Translations under genes and position numbers: made by a program
Origin: JANNNF01 sp963772935
Lineage (GTDB): Bacteria; Pseudomonadota; Alphaproteobacteria; Rhodobacterales; Rhodobacteraceae
Direction of reading: 5' to 3'
NCBI GenBank assembly: GCA_963772935.1
Contig: CAVYZK010000009.1
Span: 496,001 to 560,000 of the forward strand
DNA: 64,000 nt
Notes under the pieces: generated by a model
What the model was told of the DNA's origin: nothing
Seen by the model: only the letters and a program-made list of their open reading frames with translations
Database searches by the model: none
In this document: positions 8,004 through 16,240 of the stretch, in pieces
Layout: each line of letters opens with the position of its first letter
Numbering within the stretch: position 1 is the first letter of the stretch

Positions 8004-8615
8004 TCAGCGGTCTGGGGCGATCAGGCCAAGGCCACGCAGGTAGATGCCGATGCCAGCCTCTAGCAGGTCTTCGGGGCGGTAGGGGGTGGCGGCTGTCCCG
8101 GACCGCATGAAGAGTTCTACCACACCGTGGCTGAGCGCCCAGATATGGGCGGAAAACATGGTGGCCGGGGGGCGTTTGTCGGCGGGCAGGTGCAAGGACA
8201 GACGTTCTGCCGCGCGTTCCAGAACCTGACGCGCTTTGGCCGAAACAGCGGCAAGGTCGGGGTGGTTGGCGGGGCTGAGGCCGGATTCGAACATCGCCTG
8301 ATAATGGCCCGGGTATTTGCGCGCAAAGGCCAGATAGGCGCGGCCTGTGGCCTCAAACGCGGCGAGGGCCGTGGGTTCGCCGTTGTTATAGGCAAACTCC
8401 ATCAGGGCGGCAAAAATCTCATACCCTTGGCGGGCGACTTCGGCCATCAGGTCATCGCGGCCTGCGAAGTGACGATAGACGGCGGCGGGGGTGACATCGG
8501 CGGCTTTTGCGGCTTCGGACAGGGTAAAGCCTTGCGGGCCCTTTTCCGCAATCAGGAAAAGCGCTGCATCGACAAGGGCTTGCCGCAGGTTGCCATGGTG
8601 ATAGCCGCGTTTCAC
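8004..8615 (-). CDS. TetR-family transcriptional regulator
   Basis: A 203-residue regulator. The N-terminal TetR DNA-binding domain covers about residues 8-55 (IAEKGPQGFTLSEAAKAADVT, then PAAVYRHFAGRDDL). The C-terminal helical domain resembles the TetR_C_33 or WHG type (GRAYLAFARKYPGHYQAMF). It starts inside the end of the polyphosphate kinase gene (four-base overlap), so it is the last gene of the minus-strand ATPase-metA-hydrolase-ppk2-tetR series. Its ligand cannot be told from sequence. Position suggests it could regulate its own operon. Confidence 0.9.
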   Translation of the reverse strand: MKRGYHHGNLRQALVDAALFLIAEKGPQGFTLSEAAKAADVTPAAVYRHFAGRDDLMAEVARQGYEIFAALMEFAYNNGEPTALAAFEATGRAYLAFARKYPGHYQAMFESGLSPANHPDLAAVSAKARQVLERAAERLSLHLPADKRPPATMFSAHIWALSHGVVELFMRSGTAATPYRPEDLLEAGIGIYLRGLGLIAPDR

Positions 8616-9490
8616 GAAGCGGTTTTGGGCCGCAGTTTTGGGCCGCCGCAGATGGAGGTATCAATCTTGCCGACGGCATCCGCATCGCGGCCCTTGTAAT
8701 CCACAGCACAAAGAAGGCTTTGCACCACCGCGATCCGGGCGCGTTTCTTGTCATCCGACAAGACGACGGTCCAGGGTGCAAAATCGTAGTGGCTGGCCTT
8801 CATGGTTTCATCAATCGCCGCGGTGTAGTCATCCCACTTGGGCAGTCCGTCCACGTCGATACTGGACAGCTTCCACTGTTTCAGCAGGTCTTTCTCGCGC
8901 GCAAGGAAACGGCGCAGCTGTTCTGCACGCCCCACCTCCAGCCAGATTTTCAGCAGCACAATGCCTTCATCGACGATCATCTGTTCAAAATCAGGCAGTT
9001 GGCGGAAGAACTTCGCGCGGTCAGCCGGGGTGCAAAAGCCGAAGACATGTTCGATCATCGCGCGGTTGTACCAACTGCGGTCGAACAGGGCGATTTCGCC
9101 CTTGGCCGGCAGCCAATCGACGTACCGTTGGAAATACCACTGCGCGGCCTCTCGGTCGGATGGTTTCGACAGGGCCACCACATTGGCGACACGCGGGTTC
9201 AGGTTTTCGCGCACCGCCCCGATGGTGCCGCCTTTGCCCGCCGCATCGCGGCCTTCAAACACCATGATGATCCGCTTGCCCGTGGCTTTCACATCGGCTT
9301 GCAGCTTGGCCAGTTCAATCTGCAACACCTCCATCTGGGCGTCATACACCTTGCCTTTGATCATGCTGTCATAGGGATAGGATTTTTCAAGAATGTCATC
9401 CTCGCCTGCCTTGGCAAGCTGCTTGCGGATATCCTTGGGGGCACCATCGCGGGCATAAGCGCTGATTGCGCCGTCAAAGGGCAGGTCCAT
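8612..9490 (-). CDS. ppk2: Polyphosphate kinase 2 (PPK2) family
   Basis: A 292-residue, single-domain PPK2 that transfers phosphate between polyphosphate and nucleoside di- or monophosphates. The Walker A motif GRDAAGKGG (about residues 79-87), the Walker B motif DRSWYNRA (about 136-143) and the lid region around FFRQLPDFE are all present. Start ATG 9490 is chosen because GGAG lies six bases upstream and because homologues begin just before the conserved domain. The frame extends far upstream without homology. The last codons overlap the tetR start. Length and motifs fit the class I subgroup, which usually makes GTP or ATP from diphosphates, but the class is not certain. Confidence 0.92.
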   Translation of the reverse strand: MDLPFDGAISAYARDGAPKDIRKQLAKAGEDDILEKSYPYDSMIKGKVYDAQMEVLQIELAKLQADVKATGKRIIMVFEGRDAAGKGGTIGAVRENLNPRVANVVALSKPSDREAAQWYFQRYVDWLPAKGEIALFDRSWYNRAMIEHVFGFCTPADRAKFFRQLPDFEQMIVDEGIVLLKIWLEVGRAEQLRRFLAREKDLLKQWKLSSIDVDGLPKWDDYTAAIDETMKASHYDFAPWTVVLSDDKKRARIAVVQSLLCAVDYKGRDADAVGKIDTSICGGPKLRPKTAS

Positions 9491-9531
9491 CGCAGTCTCC
9501 TGTTTTCGGGCAGTATGGGGTGTGTTGCGCG

Positions 9532-10484
9532 CTATCGCAATCCGGCACGGGTGGCGGCGCGGTTGATGGCGTCGAGGACGATCTGGAGGTGGGTGTGGTG
9601 CGGCATGTGGCCTGCGCCCGGGATCACGGTCAGGTTGGCCGAGGGCAGACGGGGGGCCAAGGGGCCGGAGTGGATGCGCAGCGGAACAATGGTGTCGGCG
9701 TCGCCGTGGACCATCTCGATCGGCAGGGTCAGGGAAGGGTATCGGGGTTCCATCGCCACGATCTGGTCGCGCAAGGCATTGACCTGCAATACGTTCACCT
9801 CCAACGGCGCGCGGCGCAGGGATTGGTCGATCCCCATGTAATCGGCGTAACCCGCAGGCACGGCTTCCGGCGCGAAGATCCCGGTGATGGCGCGGCGGAC
9901 GTAGGATTTGGGCACCCAAGCGGCGGCCAAAGGCATGGCGATGGCGCGGAAGATGCTGTTTTCATTCAGGCCATACCAAGGGTCCAGCGTCCCGGGCCAC
10001 GGTAGGCTGGGTGAGGAGATCAGCACCAAAGCCGCAGGTGGGGCATCGAGCGACCACGCAAGGGCAACGGCACCGCCATAGCTTTGGCCCAGCAGGATGG
10101 GGTTGGTCGCCCCCAGATCATCGGCAGCAAGGCGCAGGATGCGGGCTTGCGATGACAGGCTGATATCACCACCCGGCAGCGGGTCGGAATAGCCAAGGCC
10201 GGGGCGGTCAAACACTGTGACGCGGTAGGTCTTTGCCAGTTCAGGGACCAGATCAAAGGTGAAATCGCGCAAAGACCCCGATGCCCCGTGGATCATCACC
10301 AGGTCGGGGCCTGCACCCGACTGCACATAGTGCAGGCGCAGGCCTTCGACGGTGATGAATTGGCCCAAGGGCGGGGTGTCGGCAAGGGCGCGCGCCTCGC
10401 GCACCGACAAGCGCCACAGGGTGGCTGCGGTGGCTAGCACCGCAAGAGCAGGATCAGGCTAACGGCCAATTTGCGCAATATCAT
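9532..10484 (-). CDS. Alpha/beta hydrolase with N-terminal membrane anchor, probable -1 frame break
   Basis: An alpha/beta-hydrolase fold protein. The nucleophile elbow is LGQSYGGA, with Asp in HGDADTIVP and His in GAGHMPHH as the rest of the triad. The uninterrupted frame starts only at a GTG (10440), just after the metA stop codon. A hydrophobic start, MILRKLAVSLILLL, is encoded in another frame from ATG 10484 and would join directly to VLATAATLWRL if one base were restored near 10444. That gives a membrane-anchored protein of about 317 residues, the usual form of this family. Substrate unknown. It lies between metA and ppk2 on the same strand. Confidence 0.8.
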
Positions 10485-11380
10485 AAGGTGTTGACTGATA
10501 AATTTCATTGATCCAGTTGCCATAGAGCAGATGCGCATGGCTGCGCCAGCGGTTCAGTGGTTTGCGGGCAGGGTCATCCTCGGGGTAGTAATTCGCGGGC
10601 ACGTTGATCGGGGTGCCCGAGGCCACGTCGCGATCATATTCCTGCTTCAGGGTGTCGCTGTCATATTCCAGATGGTTGATCAGATAGACGGCCCGGTGAC
10701 CGGGATCGTCCACCATGCAAGGGCCGGTTTCCGGTGAGGTCAGCAGCGTGGTCAGGCCTGCGGCGTCAATATCGGACTGGCGCATTTCCGTCCAACGGCT
10801 GACAGGTAGCACGAAATCATCGGAAAAGCCGCGAAGGTAGGGAGAGGCGGGGGCGAGGTTCTGATGGCGGAAACAGCCGAACGCCTTGGCGGGCAGCGCG
10901 TGTTTGGGCAGGCCGTGGAAGTGCCAGGCCATCGCCATGCCACCCCAGCACACGCCGAAGGTGGACAGAACATTCGTTTGAGTCCAATCCATTACGCGAC
11001 GAAGTTCATCCCAGTAGGTCACCTCCTCAAACGCCAGATGCTCGATAGGGGCACCCGTGATGATCAGGCCGTCAAACTTTTCGCCGGTGGCTTCCACCTC
11101 GGAAAACGGGCGATAGAAGGCCTCCATATGTTCGGACGCGGTGTTTTTGGTCTGATGTTCCGACATGCGGATCAGCGACAGGTCGATCTGCAAGGGCGTG
11201 GCCCCGATCAGGCGGGCAAACTGGGTTTCGGTCTGGATTTTCTTGGGCATCAGGTTCAGCAACCCGATCCGCGAGGGGCCGGATATCCTGATGCGCGGCC
11301 CGGTCCGGCGACATGACCATGACGCCTTCGTTCCGCAGAACGTCAAAGGCGGGCAGGGTCTGGGGCAGGGTGATGGGCAT
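10459..11380 (-). CDS. metA: Homoserine O-acyltransferase (MetA family), +1 frame break; predicted acetyl-CoA type
   Basis: First committed enzyme of methionine synthesis, acylating the hydroxyl of homoserine; about 306 residues after removing one extra base near 11272. The N-terminus (MPITLPQTLPAFDVL to QDIRPL) is in one frame and the rest (RIGLLNLMPKKIQTE onward) in the next. The nucleophile cysteine is in FGVCWGG, and the catalytic His and Glu regions follow. At the position where E. coli MetA has Gly111, this protein has Glu (GAPIEHLAFEE, about residue 113). In characterised MetA enzymes Glu there means acetyl-CoA rather than succinyl-CoA is used. The gene starts 24 bases after the ATPase gene and overlaps the anchored hydrolase start. 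Confidence 0.9.
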
Positions 11381-11404
11381 TTTGGAGTTTCCTTTGGCAG
11401 GCAG

Positions 11405-12289
11405 TTAGGTCGCGAGGTTGCGCCGATCAATGGCACCGGCGATCAGGTTTTCAAAATCAGACGGGGTTTTCACGGCGGCCACCTCTTCGGCGGTGACGGT
11501 CACCCCCCAGTTGGCCATTGCCGCATAGCGGGGTTGGCGGTGCGCCAAGGCGCGCGCATAGGTCCAACGCACGAAGGCGTCAGGATCGCAGGTTTCTTCA
11601 GTAACAGAATGGGTTACGCTGTATTCTTCCCACATCGCATGAAGAAAGGCGGGCTGATAATACATCGGCTTCGGGGCGCGGTCAAACCGGCGGATCAGGT
11701 CGGCGGTATGCGCGTCGGAGCCTTTGATCCAAACCATCAGCAGGTTTTGTGAAAGCGCGGTCAACACCGGATCGGCCGGATCGGTTGGGTCCACCACCTC
11801 GCAGATCGACCCGCCGCTGTCGCAGACAAAGTTGGCATAGCCGTACAGGTCATGCGCGCGGTCGATGAAGCGCAGGGTGTCGTGCAGGGCCGCCACCTCG
11901 GCTTCACGGTGCTGATCCTGACGGCGCAGATATTCGGCAAAGGGCACGCCGCCTTTTGCCGGATCGCCCGGTTTGCCAAGGTAGGTGGACAAGGGCGCGA
12001 GGTTGTCAAAGGTGATGTTGGACGCGATATAGACCGAATCCGTCATCAGCAATTCGCGCAGCAACGGCACCTTCATCGCTTCGCGTTTGAAGTTGTCTGC
12101 GATGAATTCGCCCATGTAGCGGGTGCCGATCCGGTAATCGACGGAATAGTGAAACCACCCCGCCCCCCCGGATTTGTCCGCATCGCGCAGCATGTTGGAC
12201 AGGTGGGTCTTGCCCAGTCCTGACATGCCAAACAACAGCACCCGTTTGTGGGCGGCAGTCAGATACTCGGCACTGTTGGCGTAAATCAT
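11405..12289 (-). CDS. P-loop ATPase-like protein of unknown function
   Basis: A 294-residue protein whose N-terminus carries a Walker A motif, GMSGLGKT (residues 21-28), after a short beta strand, VLLFG. Later segments (HYSVDYRIGTRYM and a CDSGGSICEV motif) are conserved-looking but belong to no family I can name. The protein lacks a signal peptide and membrane segments. It is the first gene of the minus-strand cluster with metA (24-base gap), so it may be cotranscribed with it; a role in sulfur amino-acid metabolism is only guilt by association. Confidence 0.75.
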   Translation of the reverse strand: MIYANSAEYLTAAHKRVLLFGMSGLGKTHLSNMLRDADKSGGAGWFHYSVDYRIGTRYMGEFIADNFKREAMKVPLLRELLMTDSVYIASNITFDNLAPLSTYLGKPGDPAKGGVPFAEYLRRQDQHREAEVAALHDTLRFIDRAHDLYGYANFVCDSGGSICEVVDPTDPADPVLTALSQNLLMVWIKGSDAHTADLIRRFDRAPKPMYYQPAFLHAMWEEYSVTHSVTEETCDPDAFVRWTYARALAHRQPRYAAMANWGVTVTAEEVAAVKTPSDFENLIAGAIDRRNLAT

Positions 12290-12359
12290 GGTGTTACCCT
12301 TGGCATGGCCCGTCCGGTGTTATCTGTGCCGCCGCCGGATTTCACGCACAAAATGCAAT

Positions 12360-12387
12360 CGGCCCCGCCTGTTCCCGGGCGGGGCCG
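12360..12387 (-). terminator. Terminator of the FadL-type porin gene
   Basis: CGGCCCCGCC (12360-12369) pairs with GGCGGGGCCG (12378-12387) across an eight-base loop. On the minus strand it is followed by ATTGCATTTT. It lies 23 bases beyond the porin stop codon. Confidence 0.75.
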
Positions 12388-12410
12388 CATATTGACGCGT
12401 CTGGCGTGGA

Positions 12411-13520
12411 TCAGAAGCTCCAGCCGACCTTGATCCCGATGCCGACAGAGGAGTTGTCGGCGAAGTTTGCCACAGGGCCTGCCGTCACGGCTGTGGCATT
12501 GCCAAGCTTGGTGTAGTTGATCCCGGCGGTGACCTTCATGTTGTCATTTGTATAGACCCCGGCCAGCGTCACACCCAGGCGACCAGCCGTGGGGGCCAGC
12601 GGCGAGACATTGGTGTTGCCCTTGGTTTCATAGCTGACCGAAAGCGACCCGGCCCACGTGTCATTGAACTTGCGCCCGACACCCAAGGAATAGGTGATGG
12701 TGTCTTCCAGGTTGATCAGGCTGCCGCCACCGGTCGCCAGACCAAAGCCTTGCGGCGTCAGCTTGAGGTTCGACCAATCAACCCAGCGAATTTGACCAAA
12801 CACCAGCGTGTCTTTGGCAACGCCGGATTGGAAATCAAGGTTGACCGACTGCGGTGTGGTCACCGTGGTGGTGGACGGCACGCCATTCAACGCGGCAAGC
12901 GGGCCGGGCAGACCATTTTCGATGGTGTTGAACTTGTGCTTGACCTCAGAGTTGTAGGTCAGCGCCACCCGCATCGCGATTTCGGGCTTTTCGAACGCCA
13001 CGCCAACCACATAGCCGGGGGCCACGTCGCTGTCCAAATTCACCGTGTAGCCAGACAACGCACCATAACCCGCGCCCTGCAGCCGGATGAACGCCTCTGA
13101 CCGCTGCGCTTTGATCCCGACATGGGCGCTGAACGCATCGGTGAATTTATAGCGCAGCAAGCCAGTGACGGCCGTCGCCTTGGCAATGGCGGTGGTGCCA
13201 CCCAGCACGGGTGAGGTCGCCGCATAGAACACATCAGCCCCGAACGGCTGGTCAATCACCAGACCGAACGACAGTTTGTCGTTGATGTCGTATTTATAGC
13301 TGAGAGCGATTTGCGTGTACGTTTCGGCCACATCGCCCGTCGGCTGGGCGGCCACGTCGCGGGCAGAAACCGTTGGGTTTACGCTGCCGAACGACAGTTC
13401 GGCATAGCGGCCCTTTTCGAACAACACGCCAAGTCCCGATCCCGACCTGTCGATTCCGCCCGCCGATGCCACCGTTGCCGATGCTGCCAGAACACCCGCA
13501 GCCAACATTGTTTTTTTCAT
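12411..13520 (-). CDS. OMPP1/FadL/TodX-family outer-membrane porin
   Basis: A 369-residue outer-membrane beta-barrel of the long-chain fatty acid/hydrocarbon channel family. A cleavable signal peptide covers residues 1-20 (ending ASAGG), and the mature chain consists of alternating beta strands ending in an aromatic residue (VGWSF), the usual outer-membrane sorting signature. It contains the YKYDINDKLSFGLVIDQPFGADV segment typical of the family. ATG 13520 is preferred over the longer frame because GAGG precedes it and the signal peptide starts there. It is monocistronic, with its own promoter and terminator. Likely substrates are hydrophobic compounds. Confidence 0.88.
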   Translation of the reverse strand: MKKTMLAAGVLAASATVASAGGIDRSGSGLGVLFEKGRYAELSFGSVNPTVSARDVAAQPTGDVAETYTQIALSYKYDINDKLSFGLVIDQPFGADVFYAATSPVLGGTTAIAKATAVTGLLRYKFTDAFSAHVGIKAQRSEAFIRLQGAGYGALSGYTVNLDSDVAPGYVVGVAFEKPEIAMRVALTYNSEVKHKFNTIENGLPGPLAALNGVPSTTTVTTPQSVNLDFQSGVAKDTLVFGQIRWVDWSNLKLTPQGFGLATGGGSLINLEDTITYSLGVGRKFNDTWAGSLSVSYETKGNTNVSPLAPTAGRLGVTLAGVYTNDNMKVTAGINYTKLGNATAVTAGPVANFADNSSVGIGIKVGWSF

Positions 13521-13560
13521 TTTTTCCTCATCCCTAACTAAGAGATTTCCCCTGCTGGTT

Positions 13561-13589
13561 AGCCTAGGGCCGCCGATAAAACCGGTCAA
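13561..13589 (-). promoter_or_regulatory. Candidate sigma-70 promoter of the FadL-type gene
   Basis: On the minus strand TTGACC (13589-13584), a 17-base spacer and TAGGCT (13566-13561) lie 41 bases before the ATG, giving a short leader that ends in a GAGG ribosome-binding site. Confidence 0.5.
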
Positions 13590-13603
13590 TCAATGACGCG
13601 GCG

Positions 13604-14500
13604 TCACATTTCTGTGAGTTTGTTTTGTGACTTTCTCGCATGGTTTTGCGCGCGGATGGTCAGCCAGTTGCCAAAGAAAATCAACGCGCCGCCCGCGATC
13701 ACGGCAAGGGATACCGGCTCGCCATACAGCAGTGCCCCGACCACTGCGATAATCGGCAGGCGGGCAAAATCTATCGGTGCCACAAAACTTGCCGGGGCCA
13801 GCGACAGCGCTGTGGTCAGGCACAGATGGGCCACCACCCCGGCCAGCCCGATTAGCGCCAGCCATGGCAGTGTTTGCGCCGTGGGCCAGCTTACGCGACC
13901 GTCATACCCGGCCATCACTGCGCCAAACACGGCTTGCATCACCGTAAGCCAGAACAGGATAGAGATGATATCTTCACCTCGGGTCAGTGCCTTGGTCATC
14001 AGCATGGTTGCCGCGAAAAACACCGCAGAGCCAGCGGCGGCAACCACACCGGGTTCAAGGCTGGCAAAATCGGGCCGCGCGACGATCAGGATGCCAACAA
14101 ACCCCAGTAGCGCCGCAATCAGCCCCATCGGGGTCAGCCTCTCACCCAGCACCAGCGGTGACAGCAGGATGACCCAGATCGGCGAGGTGAATTCCAGCGC
14201 GAACACCTGCGCCAGCGGAATCACGGTGATCGCATAAAACCACAGGTTCTGTCCGGTGAAGTGCAGCAGGTTGCGGATCAGGTGCTGTCCCATCCGGTCG
14301 GTGCGGATGCGGTCAAGGCGGCCCAAAGCTGCCGCCACAACCACCACCAGCACAAACCCGATCACCGACCGCGCGGTCATGATTTCAAACGTGTCGTGGA
14401 CATCCTTGACCGCGCGCCCGGCGATTGCCATCGACGTGAACGCCGCAATCGCCCCCGTCATCCAGACAATGGCGGCGAGGGGGCGATAGGTCTGGGTCAT
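13604..14500 (-). CDS. EamA/DMT-family transporter
   Basis: A 298-residue integral membrane protein with about ten transmembrane helices arranged as two EamA repeats. The first ends at PLVLGERLTP and the second at ALLYGEPVSL, the conserved GE signatures of the drug/metabolite transporter superfamily. Such proteins export amino acids, metabolites or drugs; specificity cannot be read from sequence. Its ATG overlaps the guaA stop (ATGA), so the two are one transcription unit. A nucleobase- or nucleoside-related substrate is possible but unproven. Confidence 0.88.
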   Translation of the reverse strand: MTQTYRPLAAIVWMTGAIAAFTSMAIAGRAVKDVHDTFEIMTARSVIGFVLVVVVAAALGRLDRIRTDRMGQHLIRNLLHFTGQNLWFYAITVIPLAQVFALEFTSPIWVILLSPLVLGERLTPMGLIAALLGFVGILIVARPDFASLEPGVVAAAGSAVFFAATMLMTKALTRGEDIISILFWLTVMQAVFGAVMAGYDGRVSWPTAQTLPWLALIGLAGVVAHLCLTTALSLAPASFVAPIDFARLPIIAVVGALLYGEPVSLAVIAGGALIFFGNWLTIRAQNHARKSQNKLTEM

Positions 14501-16053
14501 TCCAACTCGATAGTGCCCGGCGGTTTGCTGGTGCAGTCGTAGAACACCCGGTTCACGCCCTGCACTTCGTTGATGATCCGGGTGACGGTTTCGCCAATGA
14601 AGTCATGGGTGAAGGGATAGTAATCCGCCGTCATGCCATCCACCGACGTCACCGCACGCAAGGCCAAAGCGAAGTCATAAGTGCGCCCGTCACCCATCAC
14701 GCCCACGGTTTTCATCGGCAGAATGGCGGCAAAGGCCTGCCAGATTTCATCGTAAAGGCCATGCTTGCGGATCTGGTCGATATAGACGGCATCGGCGCGG
14801 CGCAGGATATCCAGCTTTTCAGCCGTGATCTCTCCGGGGCAGCGGATGGCAAGGCCGGGGCCGGGGAAGGGGTGGCGGCCAATGAAGGACGCGGGCAGGC
14901 CAAGCTCGCGGCCCAAGGCGCGGACCTCATCCTTGAATAGCTCGCGCAGCGGTTCGACCAGCTTCATGTTCATGCGTTCGGGCAGACCGCCGACATTGTG
15001 GTGCGATTTGATGGTGACCGACGGCCCACCGCTGAACGACACCGATTCGATCACATCGGGGTACAGCGTGCCCTGCGCCAGAAACTCGGCCCCGCCAATG
15101 GCCTTGGCGTGCTTTTCAAACACCTCGATGAAGGCAGCCCCGATGATCTTGCGCTTGGTTTCGGGATCAGAAACCCCCTCCAGCCGCCCAAGGAACAATT
15201 CGGATTCGTCGGCATGGATCAGCGGCAGATTGTAATGGTCGCGGAACATGCCGACGACCTGTTCGGATTCGCCCAGACGCATCAGCCCGTGATCGACATA
15301 AACGCAGGTCAACTGATCGCCGATCGCCTCGTGGATCAGGACTGCCGCTACGGAACTGTCGACCCCGCCCGACAGCGCACAGATCACCCGGCCCGTGCCG
15401 ACCTGTTCCCTGATCTTGGCAATCGCGCGTTCGCGGTAGGCGCCCATCGTCCAGTCGCCCTTGAACCCCGCCAGTTTGACGAAATTCGCATAGAGCGCCG
15501 CGCCCTTGGGCGTGTGATGCACCTCTGGGTGAAACTGCACGGCATAGAAATTGCGGGCCACATCGGCCGTAATCGCAAAGGGGGCGTTCGGGCTGGTGCC
15601 GTAGACCGCAAACCCCGGCGCGATTTTCGACACATGGTCGCCATGGCTCATCCATACCTGTTCGCGGCCTTGGTCGAACCAGCCGTCCAGAATGGAAAGG
15701 GTCGCCTCCGAGGGCGTCACATAGGCGCGACCAAATTCGGCGGTGCCGTGGCCGTGTTCGACCAAGCCGCCCAACTGCTGCATCATGGTCTGCTGACCGT
15801 AGCAGATGCCCAAGACCGGCACGCCATAGGACCACAGCGCGTCTGGCGCACGGGGGCTGCCCTCACGCGTCACCGAATCCGGGCCACCCGACAGGATCAC
15901 GGCCTTTGGCGCGAACTCGGCCAGAAAGGCATTGGTGACCTTATTGTAGGGGTGAATTTCGCAATAGACGTTCAATTCCCGCAGCCGCCGCGCAATCAAT
16001 TGCGTGACCTGAGAGCCGAAGTCGATGATCAGAAGGCGGTCTGTATGTTGCAT
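14497..16053 (-). CDS. guaA: GMP synthase (glutamine-hydrolysing)
   Basis: GuaA, 518 residues, converts XMP to GMP with glutamine and ATP. The class I glutamine amidotransferase domain holds the nucleophile Cys84 in GICYGQQ, with His in FHPEVHHT. It is followed by the ATP pyrophosphatase domain with its PP-loop SGGVDSS near residue 228, then the GMP synthase C-terminal domain ending in SKPPGTIELE. ATG 16053 gives the family N-terminus (MQHTDRLLIIDFGSQ); the frame upstream of it is not homologous. It is the first gene of a two-gene unit with the EamA transporter. Confidence 0.97.
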   Translation of the reverse strand: MQHTDRLLIIDFGSQVTQLIARRLRELNVYCEIHPYNKVTNAFLAEFAPKAVILSGGPDSVTREGSPRAPDALWSYGVPVLGICYGQQTMMQQLGGLVEHGHGTAEFGRAYVTPSEATLSILDGWFDQGREQVWMSHGDHVSKIAPGFAVYGTSPNAPFAITADVARNFYAVQFHPEVHHTPKGAALYANFVKLAGFKGDWTMGAYRERAIAKIREQVGTGRVICALSGGVDSSVAAVLIHEAIGDQLTCVYVDHGLMRLGESEQVVGMFRDHYNLPLIHADESELFLGRLEGVSDPETKRKIIGAAFIEVFEKHAKAIGGAEFLAQGTLYPDVIESVSFSGGPSVTIKSHHNVGGLPERMNMKLVEPLRELFKDEVRALGRELGLPASFIGRHPFPGPGLAIRCPGEITAEKLDILRRADAVYIDQIRKHGLYDEIWQAFAAILPMKTVGVMGDGRTYDFALALRAVTSVDGMTADYYPFTHDFIGETVTRIINEVQGVNRVFYDCTSKPPGTIELE

Positions 16054-16240
16054 GCGCCCGCATAGGCAAAGGGCGCGGAAATCGCAAGGGGGCGGCTGCG
16101 CAACCCGCGTCGTTTCCAGCGCGCGGCGATGTCGCTTTTGCGCGCCAAGCGGCGTATTCGGGGGGCGCTTTGGCTGGGGCAGGCGGCATAAGATGGGCAA
16201 AACATGCCGCGTTTTGCGGCCAGCTAAAGGGATTCGGGCA

